From contig NOKP01000028.1 of assembly GCA_002682825.1 (NCBI GenBank), forward strand, positions 582,586 to 646,585: a DNA stretch of 64,000 bases, read 5' to 3'. The notes under the pieces are model-generated. The model did not search any database, was not told the DNA's origin, and worked only from the letters and a program-made list of their open reading frames with translations. Below are positions 1-10,106 of this stretch, piece by piece; within the stretch, counting starts at the first letter, position 1, and every line of letters begins with the position of its first letter. Made by a program: the position numbers and the translations under genes. Source of the stretch: Neonectria sp. B-13 (Eukaryota; Ascomycota; Sordariomycetes; Hypocreales; Nectriaceae).

Positions 1-331
1 CACCCAGCACCTTGTAGGGTTGTGGTCTGGATGAGGCACGACCATGCAACGCGAGCCGGCCATTTTCCCTTGACTCAAAGAACGATGACCGTCGGGATGC
101 TTCCGGCGATATTCCTCCACGGCGTCGGACTCTTGTTCCCTCTGGATATATGCCTGCAGATCCGCCCCGTCGGGCAGGATTGGATTGTGGGTGATCTTTA
201 GACTTATCCAAACATTCTTGACACTTTGCCTTTCGTCCAAGTATCGTTGGCCTGCAAACCTCGCATGTATAGGCTCCAGCAGTAGGGTTGCCGTCCAGCA
301 GCGACATCTCAACTGCCTCCTTAGCCTCCAT
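1..331 (-). CDS. Partial gene at window edge with CxxC-CxxC finger
   Basis: On the minus strand a frame opens at an ATG at 331 and stays open past base 1, so the C-terminus lies outside the window. The 110 visible residues begin with a short acidic helix-like stretch. A probable zinc-binding knuckle follows at about residues 23-42, with YTCEVC and, twelve residues on, KCQEC. After it comes a Gly/Arg/Ser-rich, probably disordered stretch. A stop codon sits two codons before this ATG, so this is either the true start or the first codon of a later exon joined through an acceptor near 332. A second frame on the same strand (ATG at 708) is also open to base 1, but it has no recognisable motif and looks less protein-like. 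The family is not recognised. A TATA-like element lies at 727-732 on this strand. Confidence 0.42.
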   Translation of the reverse strand, partial: MEAKEAVEMSLLDGNPTAGAYTCEVCRPTILGRKAKCQECLDKSKDHPQSNPARRGGSAGIYPEGTRVRRRGGISPEASRRSSFFESRENGRLALHGRASSRPQPYKVLG

Positions 332-1391
332 CTTTCCTCAAAGTGTCCGTCGTTGGCGTCGGCATCGTCAGCGCGAGATGCAGCCAACTCCGTAGCTTGG
401 CGATCGTCACATGGTTCGGACGTCGACGACATAGGGTTGGGTGCACCTGCCGTGGAGAGCGTTCCTCCAGGCGACTCTCCCACTCGTTCTTTTGCGCCTC
501 GGGTCCCACCCGGCTGAGTGTTTTGAGGAATAGTTGCCGTCGAATGGCATGCCTGCCTTAGGAGTGGCGGGGTTTGCTGGTGCAGTATATGAGCCACGGT
601 CGGCTGTGAAAGGGAGCAGTAGGAGGAGGAGATGTGACTTGTGCACCAAGAAGATTGTCGTATACATGTGGTTGTGGGTAGTGGAGTGGTGGAAGAGACA
701 GAAGCCATGAGGGAGAAGAAGGCCAATTTATACATTTCCAAGACTGTAGCGTCGCGGTGCTTGGCTCTGCGGGCGAGTCACCAACACCAGGTCAGGCCGC
801 GTGAAGGAACAGCAATTGCAAACCAACATTGCGGATTATGACTGCAGTCGGCTTGAAATCACGGACAATCACCCGCTTCTTGCTGCGTGAGCCAAAACCG
901 CGAGGCTTTGCGTGCAAACTCGTCAGTCATCTCTCCCATCGCATCACTCACGACCATGTACGACAATGCATCGCCCACAATCATGGAAACAACTCCACCT
1001 CTCAGGATTGTACAACACACTGCAAACGTGAAAAATAACACGTCAGCTCGGTTGTCTGCAAACTCGAATGAGACAAAGACCCGGGAAGCACGCAAACCGT
1101 GCTTCCGGTTGATGCATTTGTATACACATAATAATATGAGAAAGATATCGCTAAATGGTTCATCCAAAAGGTCCCGTAATCCCATCCGTCATTCTGGCTG
1201 TATGTAAAATGTTGCGGCGAGTGCCAGCGTTCCTCGCCCAACAAACCGATAATCCAAGCGCTGTAGTAGACTCCCATGCATGGCAAGGCAAGCCCCTTCG
1301 ACTCGCCCGCCGTCTAGACCCATTCAGGTGGTCTTTTCTAAATGTGACGCACTCAAAGCAAAACAAAAAACACCAAATGACCTAGATCGCT
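332..1391. other. Intergenic region between the edge gene and the Ser/Arg-rich gene
   Basis: This stretch holds the upstream region of the edge gene, including a minus-strand TATA-like TATAAA at 727-732, and the 3' flank of the gene ending at 1392. Several short frames overlap here. The longest minus-strand one (667 to 407) starts with a hydrophobic run but has no other support. Nothing else is recognisable. Confidence 0.5.
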
Positions 1392-3006
1392 CTAGGCGTA
1401 CACCATCTCTCTCTCCTTCTTGGTTTTGAACAAGGCCTTGAGCATGTTGCTGCTCTGTCGGTGGGGCTTCGGTCGGATCACCAGCGACATGTCATCGCCC
1501 CGACTACTTCGTCCGTCCTCGATGGCCTTCGTCTTCCTGCTAGATCGGTGGCTGCGCTCGCTGTCGACGACGCTCTCAGTGCCACTGCGCCTGCTCCTCC
1601 TGTCAGACTCATCTCTGTGGCTTCCTCTGTCCTTGTCATCGCGGTGGCTCTTGGAGCTGCGATGGCTCTTGTGGCTCTCGTGAGTCTTGCTAGTTCTGGT
1701 GCTTCGGCGAGACTTCATGTCAAAGTCGTCCTTGTGAATCTGCTTGCTAACGCGATCGGCCGTCGGGGTTATCAACTCGAAATCGGCGGTCTCGTCCTCG
1801 CCGTAAGGCACAATGCCTCTCCTCCAGGTATCGATGGAGCTCAGGTCATCGTCGATGACGAGGGCTTCGTCGACACCAGCGCTGTACTCGCTCTGGGTTC
1901 TCATCGGCGCAGGGCGATCCATGGGCACACCCTCGTAAGCCAAAGCCTCGCGGGCGGCCTGGGCCTCCCTGACCTTCTGTACAATCTTCCAGCCTCCGAA
2001 GCAGACGACCGTGACGCCGACAGCGATGCTGGAACCGATGAGGAAATGGGGGGATGAAAGCAGAGAGAAGACGGCAGGCGAGGCGCTCTTCATCAGGGTG
2101 AGAAACGCAGGGGATGTCTTCTTGACCAGGCTAGACAGCTCGGCGAGGGACAGGGCAACAGCGGCAGCAGCGTCGGGGTTTTTCTGAAGATGGGTCATGG
2201 TGGCGGTAGCTGAGTGATGGACGCACTTGGCCTCGTCGAGAAGCCCCTCGACGCGGTGGACGAGGTCGGTGGCATGTCTCTCATCGCCGCCGCCGCGGGG
2301 ATCCAGGTCGGTCCGGTACTCCAGATCCGGGGGAACGTTTCCGTAGGCGAGGTCCATGTCGATCTCCTTGCGAGGCTTGTGCAAGGTCAGCTCGGCGGCG
2401 GAGCGGGTTCGGGAGACCATGGGGCCGGAGGGTATGGCGCTTCGCATCTCGACGTGGGCGAGGTCTCTCTTGGAGACGGCTATTTCCATGGGGACGGCCT
2501 GGGCGTAGGAGTTCGCGTAGGCGCGAGGCGGGGGAGCTCTGCTGGGGGCGACGCTGGAGACTTCGCTCAGGGTCTTGAGGTTGCCCTCGGTGAGGGCCTG
2601 GCTGCGGGTGTCGTAGTCGCGGGGGTTTCTGCTGTCGCGGTGGCGGCGCGAGTGGGTGCTGCGAGATTGATGGCTGCGCTGGGAGCCGCGCTCACTGCCG
2701 GCGTCGTAGGAGCGTCGGCGAGCTTGGTCGTAGTGGAATTGTTGGTCATCTTGGTAGTATCGCGGGGGTTCGACGATGGCGCGTGAGTTGTCGTAGGTCT
2801 GGGAGCGCTGGAGTTCGCGATCGGCCCTGATCTGTGACTTTTTGTCCTTGTAGTTGCCCTGGGCTTCCTTGAAGATGGAAAAGAGCTGTTTTCCCTGGGA
2901 GACGGGTTAGCAGGAGCGAGACCGGGAAATAATGGACTCCGGGACTTACAGTCTTTATGATTTTGCCCGAGTTGTTGACGATGGTGATTGTCTGCTCGAG
3001 AGCCAT
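1392..3006 (-). CDS. Ser/Arg/His-rich single-TM protein of unknown function
   Basis: Two exons, 3006-2950 and 2894-1392, are joined by a 55 bp GTAAGT...CAG intron in phase 0 and give 519 residues. The N-terminus is a conserved-looking short segment (ITIVNNSGKIIKTGKQLFSIF). About 250 polar residues rich in Arg, Ser and His follow. One hydrophobic segment at about residues 303-323 (FLIGSSIAVGVTVVCFGGW) is a likely membrane span. The C-terminal third has SHKSH/SHRSS-type repeats and ends in a basic patch. The frame is unbroken across 1.5 kb and codon use is typical of the window, so the gene is well supported. I recognise no enzyme domain. It resembles uncharacterised proteins of filamentous ascomycetes. 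The composition suggests a membrane-anchored, phosphorylation-prone scaffold, which is inference only. Confidence 0.85.
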
Positions 3007-6000
3007 GTTGGGCGGTGGAGGGAGCTCTCGGCGCTCTCTATCTCGTGGGAGCAGTGGCGACGGCGGTGAAGCGACAAGATTATATCCCGCCCGAGTTTGC
3101 AGCTAGAGCAATGCGATGTAAGACGGATCGATGAGTCGGGAGACCAGCTCTCAAAAATAAGAAGAAAAAAATAGGGAGCAAGGAGAGCTGTAACCCGGAA
3201 CTGGGGGCGTGTTGTATGCAAACAGCAGCCGTGAGCTGGGCGCCTTGGTAGGGGATTTCGGTCGGTAATTGGGGAGGGAGGATGTCTAATAAGGCCCCAC
3301 GCCCACCGTGGGATGGGGATGAGGTTGGCGGAGCGGAGGATGATGGAGTTTTTTGGTCGGCCGGTGGAGAAGGAAGGGATGGAAGCTGAAGAAGAGTGGG
3401 GGGAGAGGTCGGGTTTATGAGTGTAACCACTGAGGCTGGCCGCTGGAGGCCACCCAGAGGTCACCTGAAGGCGCGGCGAAATGGGCCCAAGTTACAGGTC
3501 TCTTACAGGTCGGGTGCAGGCCCTCTCCCAGGTGCAGGCCTCCCAGGTAGCCGGAGACCAGAGCTCCTCGCGCAGTGGAGGGGGAACCGGCTAGGGGGTC
3601 TGCCATGGCGATACCCGACCTATAGGCGCGCTAGGGGCTGGCGGCGGCCCACTGAAAGCGAAGGGTGATCGACCGCTGCTGGGGACCTGCACGCACCGGG
3701 GCCTAGCACATGGGCCTAGCCGCTAGGGGGCAGAGTGTGCCTGCGTTGGATGCCACCCGACCGTTGGCTGGCACTTCCGGCGGTGTCGGCGTCCAGGACG
3801 CTTAGCCGAGCGAGGGGAGGAGAGTCGGTGAGGACGGAGGAGTTGGGTGCACTCAATGGAAAAGTACCGCAGTCGGGTCGATGGCATAGGCGTCCAAGGG
3901 GGATCCCGGGGTCTTTTTTCTCCTCCAAGGGAAACCTGTCAGAGTGAGAGTAGTCAGAGCGTAATTAATCAGAGGAGAGTAGTCAGAAAGTCGGAGCATG
4001 TAAGCTGGACAACACCATGGGCCTCAAAATAGGGGGCCTCTACAAAGCACTAGGGCCGGTCCCTGACCGCGTCCACAGCATGATCCCTTCATTCTTCGGC
4101 CTGAGCCATGCCGACGTCGACAAAGAACTGTGCAAATCCGTCAGGTCCAGGTGCAAATGCAGACGCGCCCAATCTGCAGCAGAGCGCATATCTGACTCTC
4201 CTCTCTCAACGCCAAGTCTAGATGCCAAGGGACGGGAGGGATACGAAAGGAGAGAAGAGAGCTTGCACAGGAGACGACGGAACGGCACAGAATGGAAAAC
4301 GAGGCGGATCGTGGATGCACAATGATGCCAACTGTGCATGAGTGCTGCGGAACCTGGGCCGGCGACTGGTCCCCGGCGTTTGCTTGCATGTCTAATACTA
4401 CGTAGTGAGGTCAACAACCGATGGAGCCAGATGGAATAGGTATACACGGATGGAAGCAAGGGGGTGATTCCTGTTATAGTACGCGCCCCGTTGAGCGAAC
4501 AATGCCCGTGTGCGTCTCTTGTCTGGCCAGATGCGGCGTCAAAATGGTCTCACCACCATGGCTTGTCACCCGCCTCGTCCCGTCCCATCGCATCCCACCA
4601 CACACACTCACAGCGCTCATCACTTCTCCCCGAGGCCACCAGCAACCCAAAGTCCCCCTCCCAAAGGCCCAAACCCACCAGCTCTGCCAATGGAGTCGCT
4701 GCCGATTGGTGCTTCCGTCAGGCGCCTGTGCAGTGATAGCGTGCCGACAGGGATCTAGATGGCCTTTGAGCCCTTCCTTCCAGGTCGGCAGGGGTAGCAC
4801 TCCTCACTCCTCGGGGGCTTGGCTTGGCCTTTTCCCCCACTCAAGAGTCGCTGCTTGTTAGCCCAGGACTTGCAACTAACCGTGTAGGAACGCATTGGCC
4901 CCAATCAGTCTCGCATGGCCCCATGGCGGCGGGACGGGCTGGGCGCACGATTCCGATCAGTGAGGGCGCGACATGTGGTACGGCTTGGATCCTATCAAAC
5001 GGAGACGGGGCTGGGCTGGGCCGAGTTGGGCTTTGACGAGTCTGACCGTGGCTCTCGTGAACGCTCTCGAGAACGCTCTCGAAGCAACGCTCGTCATCGG
5101 GCTCGTCAGACCGAGGACAAACTGACGAGAGTGGTTGGGATTTGAGAAATGAATGGAGCCAAGTCAGTGAATGGACCCAGCATGGCCTGCGGTCGGAGTA
5201 CCTACATACAGTACTACTTACCATACCATGATCGCTGCTGGCCGTCGATCTTCCCTGCCTGCCCCGGTGTCTGGGTTTTTCCTTTCATTTTCCAGTTTTC
5301 CAGCGTCGTGCTGCATGTGCCTCAAGTCTCAAGTCTCCGTCTCAGTCTGAGTCTCGGCTGCAACGAATTCCCCGGTGAATGCGCTGGCGTCGGTCTGGCA
5401 CTTGTCAGCACTCCAAGCCTCATCAGCGGACCTGAAGAAACTAGCACAGTATTTTACGAATACCTAACAGTAGTCTGCATGCTAGGTAAGTGCCAGTAGG
5501 TTACACGTATTTGTACGCGCTCAGCCACTTCTCCCACGCGCTGTGGCTCGGGTCCAACGGCTCCAGCGCGTGGCTCAGGCCCAAGTTTCAGCTCCCCATG
5601 CTCCCGAAAAGACGGTCTCGACCCCTCATCGAACCCCAGCCTGTCCAAGATACAGCGGTGTTTGGTACGGCGCGCATGTGACATGTCCCTCTCCTCGTTC
5701 CCGGCGTTCCGTCAACCACGTCGCCTCTGAATGCATGGACACGACACGACACGCATCAGGCCTATCGTCTCCGGGTGCGCGGGTGCGCGGGTCCACCCCC
5801 GGTCTTACGATGCTGTGTCCCCCATAGTACGACCAAACCGGCGGTCCGACCTGGATGCCCGGTCGACATGTACTACGCATCAGCAGTCTGCATCCCGAGA
5901 TATCGCCCGGAACAGCAATTCTGCATCAGCCATGATACGTGTAACCAGCGCTAGAGAACGGTCAAGCCTGCAAGGAGCATCCATCCATCCTCGAACGCGT

Positions 6001-7086
6001 TTATGCCTCCTAAGTAGTTCTCATCCACCAATGTCGTGAGGCCTCTCGTCCTTAATCTCAACTGCCAGCAGCGATACGTCCTCCTCAACCCCGCTAACAT
6101 CTCCATATGATAGAAAGAGCTACAACCGACCGACCCCATGTACTTTTGTTAGCGTGAAAATAGAATGTGGCGATGACTGCTTTCTTGAGGACGTCCCTAA
6201 ATCAAATCCTAGAAAGATTCAAATGCTATTCAGTAAATATATATATTAATATAGAGTTTAAATGATTGATGTACCTATCATTATGCTCTATTTCTTATAA
6301 ACTCTTTATTGAGTTGGGAATTCTGATTGATGATCCTTGCAATTAGTAGTAAGCTCGAAAAACTAGACGAGGCCAACTGTATAACTACGCAGCAACAGCA
6401 CGTCTTCACCTGAACAAAGTCGATGGAACTTCAATTCCCAGATACGGCGTATTTCCTTTGATAAATCTTTCATTTTATTCAGTGTGCCCAGTTCTTTAAC
6501 TAGAGCACGTTCGTTAGCCTGGAAGATGCCTCATGAAAGAGGGCAAACGAGAACTATACGTCCCACTTCGTAACTCTGGGTCAGAACTCTTTCACATGTC
6601 AACATCCCTCAGCACGGTTCATTACGAACATAGCTGGATACAATCCGCAGCTCCACATTTGCCGAACACCACACTGCAAAAAAATGTACCCAGACCAGGG
6701 AAGAACATCATGAACGACAGTGCGCCACATCTGTCCCCCCATCTGCAAGGAAGCTATTGATTGACGTTTCGAAATTCAAGGGTCAAGGCACAGTGGTGCA
6801 CGTATTGGTGAAGCGAACGGACGAATAAACCAAGAACAAAAGAGGGCTGTCAAAGAAGTGATGTGATCTGAGGGACGTAGAGGGAGAACATGAATGAAGG
6901 GGCATGAACGAAAGGGGACAGGCATGAAGCAGGGGCCAGAATGTGTCCAGATGTAAGGGAGACATCCAAGTTAGGAACACAGGGCAACAAAGGAGTAGGA
7001 ATGAGGTAGGCGAACTCGACAAGAACAAATCTCATTAGGAGGCATGTGTTAGAACGTTGGTGCCAAAGCAGCTTGGAGCATAATAG
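3007..7086. other. Four-kilobase gene-free region
   Basis: No frame here has domain content or splice support. The first ~500 bp are the presumed promoter and leader of the gene starting at 3006. From 3.4 to 6.1 kb the sequence is GC-rich, with patches of short direct repeats such as GAACGCTCTCGA twice near 5057-5080 and CTCAAGT/AGTCTC runs near 5325-5360. From about 6170 to 6520 it becomes AT-rich, with ATATATATTAATATA near 6238. No transposon ends, tRNA or rRNA were recognised. Confidence 0.5.
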
Positions 7087-7092
7087 TATAAA
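7087..7092 (+). promoter_or_regulatory. TATA box upstream of the phosphotransferase-like gene
   Basis: TATAAA sits 279 bp before the ATG at 7371. It implies a leader of roughly 250 nt that includes the pyrimidine/CA-rich repeat tract. Confidence 0.4.
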
Positions 7093-7156
7093 ACAGACAT
7101 TTGTCGCTCGCTTCTTCCTGTCTTTTTAACCAAAACAATCACAATCACAACCACAT

Positions 7157-7204
7157 TCACACTTACACTTACACTTACACTCACACTTACACTCACACTC
7201 ACAC
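7157..7204 (+). repeat. (CACTTA/CACTCA)n microsatellite in a 5' leader
   Basis: About eight imperfect hexamer units (CACTTA, CACTCA) lie in the probable 5' UTR of the downstream gene. If read through in frame they would encode a His/Thr/Tyr run, but no ATG precedes them in that frame. Confidence 0.8.
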
Positions 7205-7370
7205 CACGACCTCACAGCAGCTACTCCCAGTTTGCCAACCAGTTTCATCTCCACTATCAACCCAACCATCGCCAGTCAACCACCGCCACTGCCAATCGAC
7301 AATTATCAACCTACTACCACCCAACCACCAATCACTCATTCAACTACCCGCGAAATCAACTACTTTCAAG

Positions 7371-8420
7371 ATGAGCGACCAATTCATTGCTTCTCTTTAT
7401 CCTGTCCACGCGGATCGCTGTTTCCAACAAGTGGATGAGAATTCTTGGCTTCTCGGGGATAAGCTCCTGCTCTCGCGACAGAGCACACCTTCCTCGTCTG
7501 ATTGTTGCTGGGAGTCGAGCCACGAAGGCTTCTTCTACACGATCGCCGAGGCACCGTCTCCATTGCCAAAGGCATACCAACTGCCAGAGAGGCCCGTACT
7601 GCCACGGGAAGGGCCGATTTTTCCGCACGATGACCTTCGCCTAGTGCACTTCTCTGGCGTCCATGAAGCTGTTTGGCAAGTCGGCAAGGCCACTCTGAAA
7701 ATCCACAGATACCCATCGCCACGTATGACAAGAGAACATGCCAATATAGAGTATGTTAAAAGCAAGGGGGATGTGGGTTTTTTAACCCCGAATGTTCTCT
7801 ACCACGCTGAGCATGACTTTGGGTACATCATCGTTCTCCAGGAACAGTGGGGAGAGAATCTCTCCAGCGTATGGCCTACCTTAGGGATTGATGAGAAACG
7901 TCACTACGTGGGCCAAGTCATCAATGCGTACAAGACAATGGTAGAGTGGCAATCCGACAGGATTTGCGGCGGTGATGGGAATCAAATACCCGAAGCGCCT
8001 CTTTATATTAACGAGGAGGACGATGAGGACAAGTCCGATTACAGCCACGAAAAGCTCTACCCTGTATGCAAAAAGATGGGAATGGAAACCTCAACCTTCG
8101 TTTTCGGCAACAACTACCCGTCGCCTATGGCAGTTATCGTAAACGGACCAGATAAACCGATCGTACTACGCTGTTGGTTCCACGCAGGGTTTGTCCCCAA
8201 GGAGTGCATTCGAACTGAAGTCTGCTGCTCAGATTACTGGGATCTGCCGCCTTGGTGCGACAACGCAGATGAGTGGAGGCACCTACTTCAGGAAGGCCTA
8301 GGAAAAGAGGGATTCGGTTCGGTTATAGATGGGTACTTGGAATATAGGCAACGTTCTGCTACTGTGTCGCTTGGCGATGCGGGGAAAGGCAATGAGTGCC
8401 CCACGTGCGCGGGTGCCTGA
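7371..8420 (+). CDS. Aminoglycoside-phosphotransferase-fold protein lacking catalytic motifs
   Basis: A single exon gives 349 residues. The ATG at 7371 (TCAAGATGAGC) is chosen because the upstream in-frame extension has only a TTG and crosses a microsatellite. The N-lobe is visible (HEAVWQVGKATLKIHRY, about residues 93-110, with the putative ATP-site Lys), as is the hinge (YIIVLQEQWGENLSSVW). The C-lobe ends in the fungal APH signature GFVPKE-IRT. In active fungal members the segment before it carries an HxDxxxxN catalytic loop and a later D-W-E metal site. Here those positions read FVFGNNYPSPMAV and VLRCWFHAGF, so the catalytic His/Asp/Asn and the metal Asp are all replaced. The frame is intact, so this looks like a pseudoenzyme rather than a broken gene. 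Its role is unknown. Confidence 0.78.
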   Translation: MSDQFIASLYPVHADRCFQQVDENSWLLGDKLLLSRQSTPSSSDCCWESSHEGFFYTIAEAPSPLPKAYQLPERPVLPREGPIFPHDDLRLVHFSGVHEAVWQVGKATLKIHRYPSPRMTREHANIEYVKSKGDVGFLTPNVLYHAEHDFGYIIVLQEQWGENLSSVWPTLGIDEKRHYVGQVINAYKTMVEWQSDRICGGDGNQIPEAPLYINEEDDEDKSDYSHEKLYPVCKKMGMETSTFVFGNNYPSPMAVIVNGPDKPIVLRCWFHAGFVPKECIRTEVCCSDYWDLPPWCDNADEWRHLLQEGLGKEGFGSVIDGYLEYRQRSATVSLGDAGKGNECPTCAGA

Positions 8421-8766
8421 GGCAGCAGGTCACCTGGACCCTCGAGGGGCTCCTGACCCTTAAGGTCTAGAGCCCCGAGCTAATCAGACTTGGAAATAAT
8501 AACGTTCTTTCTACCCTTTACCCTCACTTCAAGTGACACTTACTAATCATTGTATCGCTTGGGTCTTAAATGCAAACATCCTCCCAGAAGCCTTGCCGAG
8601 GCCTTCACGACAATTTCTACCGGGCGAGGGAGTCTCAATAGGCAATAACCTTGTCCAAAAGGGGGTGCGCTGGGTATAAGGATTATACTAGGTAAGAGTG
8701 AACTATCTCTGTCTCTGTCTGTCTGTCTCGTTTTCTTGTTTTCTTGTTCCATCCTCCCCCAGTTCC
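8421..8766. other. Convergent 3' flanks
   Basis: This is the spacer between the stop of the phosphotransferase-like gene (+) and that of the small CxxC gene (-). It holds a GTCT/CTGT-rich run at 8707-8730. No gene is seen. Confidence 0.5.
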
Positions 8767-9000
8767 TCACTGCTCCTTTCCTTCCCGATCCTTCGCCGAG
8801 TCATCTGGTCTATTTGCAATAATTGCCATGAGGCCTGGAGCTGGCAGGCCACAGGGCCCGTCCCGTCGGAGTCCTTGGCATGGCTGTTCATTCTTCCAAG
8901 GTTCAGTCGTAAAACCGTGCCCACATGCGACGCACTTCATCACCACAAACGCGATATTTGGGTCCAACTTGGCAGTGTATGAAGGCGAGTTGGTCGACAT
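8767..9000 (-). CDS. Small CxxC protein, 77 residues
   Basis: A one-exon coding frame runs from the ATG at 9000 to the TGA at 8767. The product has a hydrophobic/neutral N-terminal third, a KCVACGHGF half-ribbon at about residues 22-30, further cysteines at about 40 and 50 (PCQGL, PCGLP), and a charged tail. Support comes from upstream on the same strand: a TATA box at 9353-9358, a canonical intron at 9173-9243 with GTAAGT, GCTAAC and CCAG, and a second possible intron at 9034-9090 (GTTAGT...CTAG). Splicing the second would remove an upstream ATG. No family is recognised. The four cysteines could bind one zinc ion. An alternative frame on the same strand (8924-8703) is polar and less convincing. 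Confidence 0.5.
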   Translation of the reverse strand: MSTNSPSYTAKLDPNIAFVVMKCVACGHGFTTEPWKNEQPCQGLRRDGPCGLPAPGLMAIIANRPDDSAKDREGKEQ

Positions 9001-9033
9001 TGTCAGGAGTTTCTGGTGATTGTGTTTTCAATG

Positions 9034-9243
9034 CTAGTGAAGTGTAAGAGAGGATTCTCAACATGATTGCACTGACTGATTTATACTAACAGAGGGAAAT
9101 CCCAGGTTAGGTGTGTTGAGCAAGAACAGAGCTGTTGCAACTGCGGTTGCTTGGGGTGCGATGCTTCAGGGACTGGCAAGGTTAGCAAGAAGTGATCCCC
9201 AACCCGAGTGCGTCGTCTCATACCAAAGGAGGAAGACACTTAC
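9034..9243 (-). other. Predicted 5' leader introns of the small CxxC gene
   Basis: On the minus strand 9243-9173 has a perfect GTAAGT donor, a GCTAAC branch sequence and a CCAG acceptor (71 bp). 9090-9034 has GTTAGT and CTAG ends (57 bp). Neither interrupts a good coding frame, so both would lie in the 5' UTR of the gene starting at 9000. Confidence 0.45.
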
Positions 9244-9352
9244 AGTCTTGATATTGGGGAGGAAGGGATGAATAGGTTTGGTATAAATGCGACTGTGAGG
9301 AGTCTGGGTGATTTGAATGCAGATGAACCCGATTGCGCAAGAAACGAGTGAC

Positions 9353-9358
9353 TTTATA
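9353..9358 (-). promoter_or_regulatory. TATA box for the small CxxC gene
   Basis: TATAAA on the minus strand about 355 bp before the ATG at 9000 and 110 bp before the first predicted leader intron. Confidence 0.35.
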
Positions 9359-10106
9359 CGCAAATAAATCCACCTTGAGGCCTGTTTGGAACCAGACCGT
9401 TAACTGGCAAGAAATGAGACTTCATCCTGGGCTGAAATACCACACCGCGTTCTGGAAGATCTGATGATGGGAACAAAGGACAGGGAGGGTCAGTCTGGGT
9501 GCTGACGGCAATGGGGGGTTGATAGTAAGCGAAAGTTAAAGAATGAAAAGGAAAATAAGACTTAATAATGCGATGGTGCAATTGAAGTCCCAGCCCGATC
9601 GCTCATCGTCTTTTATCTCAGCAGCCCTTAAACATAGATGATGTCTCTCTTCAAAAGGTGGCGACAAGGATCCCATTCAACTGTGGACAGGTGAAGCTCG
9701 CGTGAAGTGCCAAAGAGTCGAGTAGATATAGTATTGTGACTCGAAGTTCTGAAATAATTAAGGCTCGGAACTGAGAGAATTCCTTGTTTCGTGATGAACA
9801 GTCCTGTGGTCGTCTTGCTACCGGGTGGTGGTAGTAGCCAGTCGTTTCTGGCTTACATCGCCCGTGATATGTCCAAGAATCCAACGTTTGGTTGTTCGTA
9901 TCCTGGACAGATCAGCTACAAACATCTGGGAGCAGTCAAATTCTTTCCATCCCCGTGCTAAATTTCTCCTATTATAACATGTGCGAGATTTAATCGCTGC
10001 TAAGCATGCTTCAGGTGTGTCTGGCTGAGAGCAATCTCTACGACCAAGACGTGGCGACATAATGGGCGAAAAGGGAACTGTGAAAGTGAAGTGGACGAGA
10101 TTGGAA
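9359..10106. other. Gene-free stretch before the repeat array
   Basis: Only short frames with non-ATG starts occur here. No domain, splice or promoter evidence was found. Confidence 0.45.

Noticed and set aside
407..667. 86-residue minus-strand frame with a hydrophobic start
   Set aside because: Only a leucine run suggests a signal; could be a first exon of the edge gene but no convincing splice sites were found.
3080..3464. Two overlapping minus-strand Pro/Ser/Leu-rich frames
   Set aside because: Promoter/leader of the gene at 3006; low-complexity.
9166..9363. Secreted-looking small protein on the minus strand
   Set aside because: Starts at TTG within the TATA box region; better explained as leader RNA of the gene at 9000.
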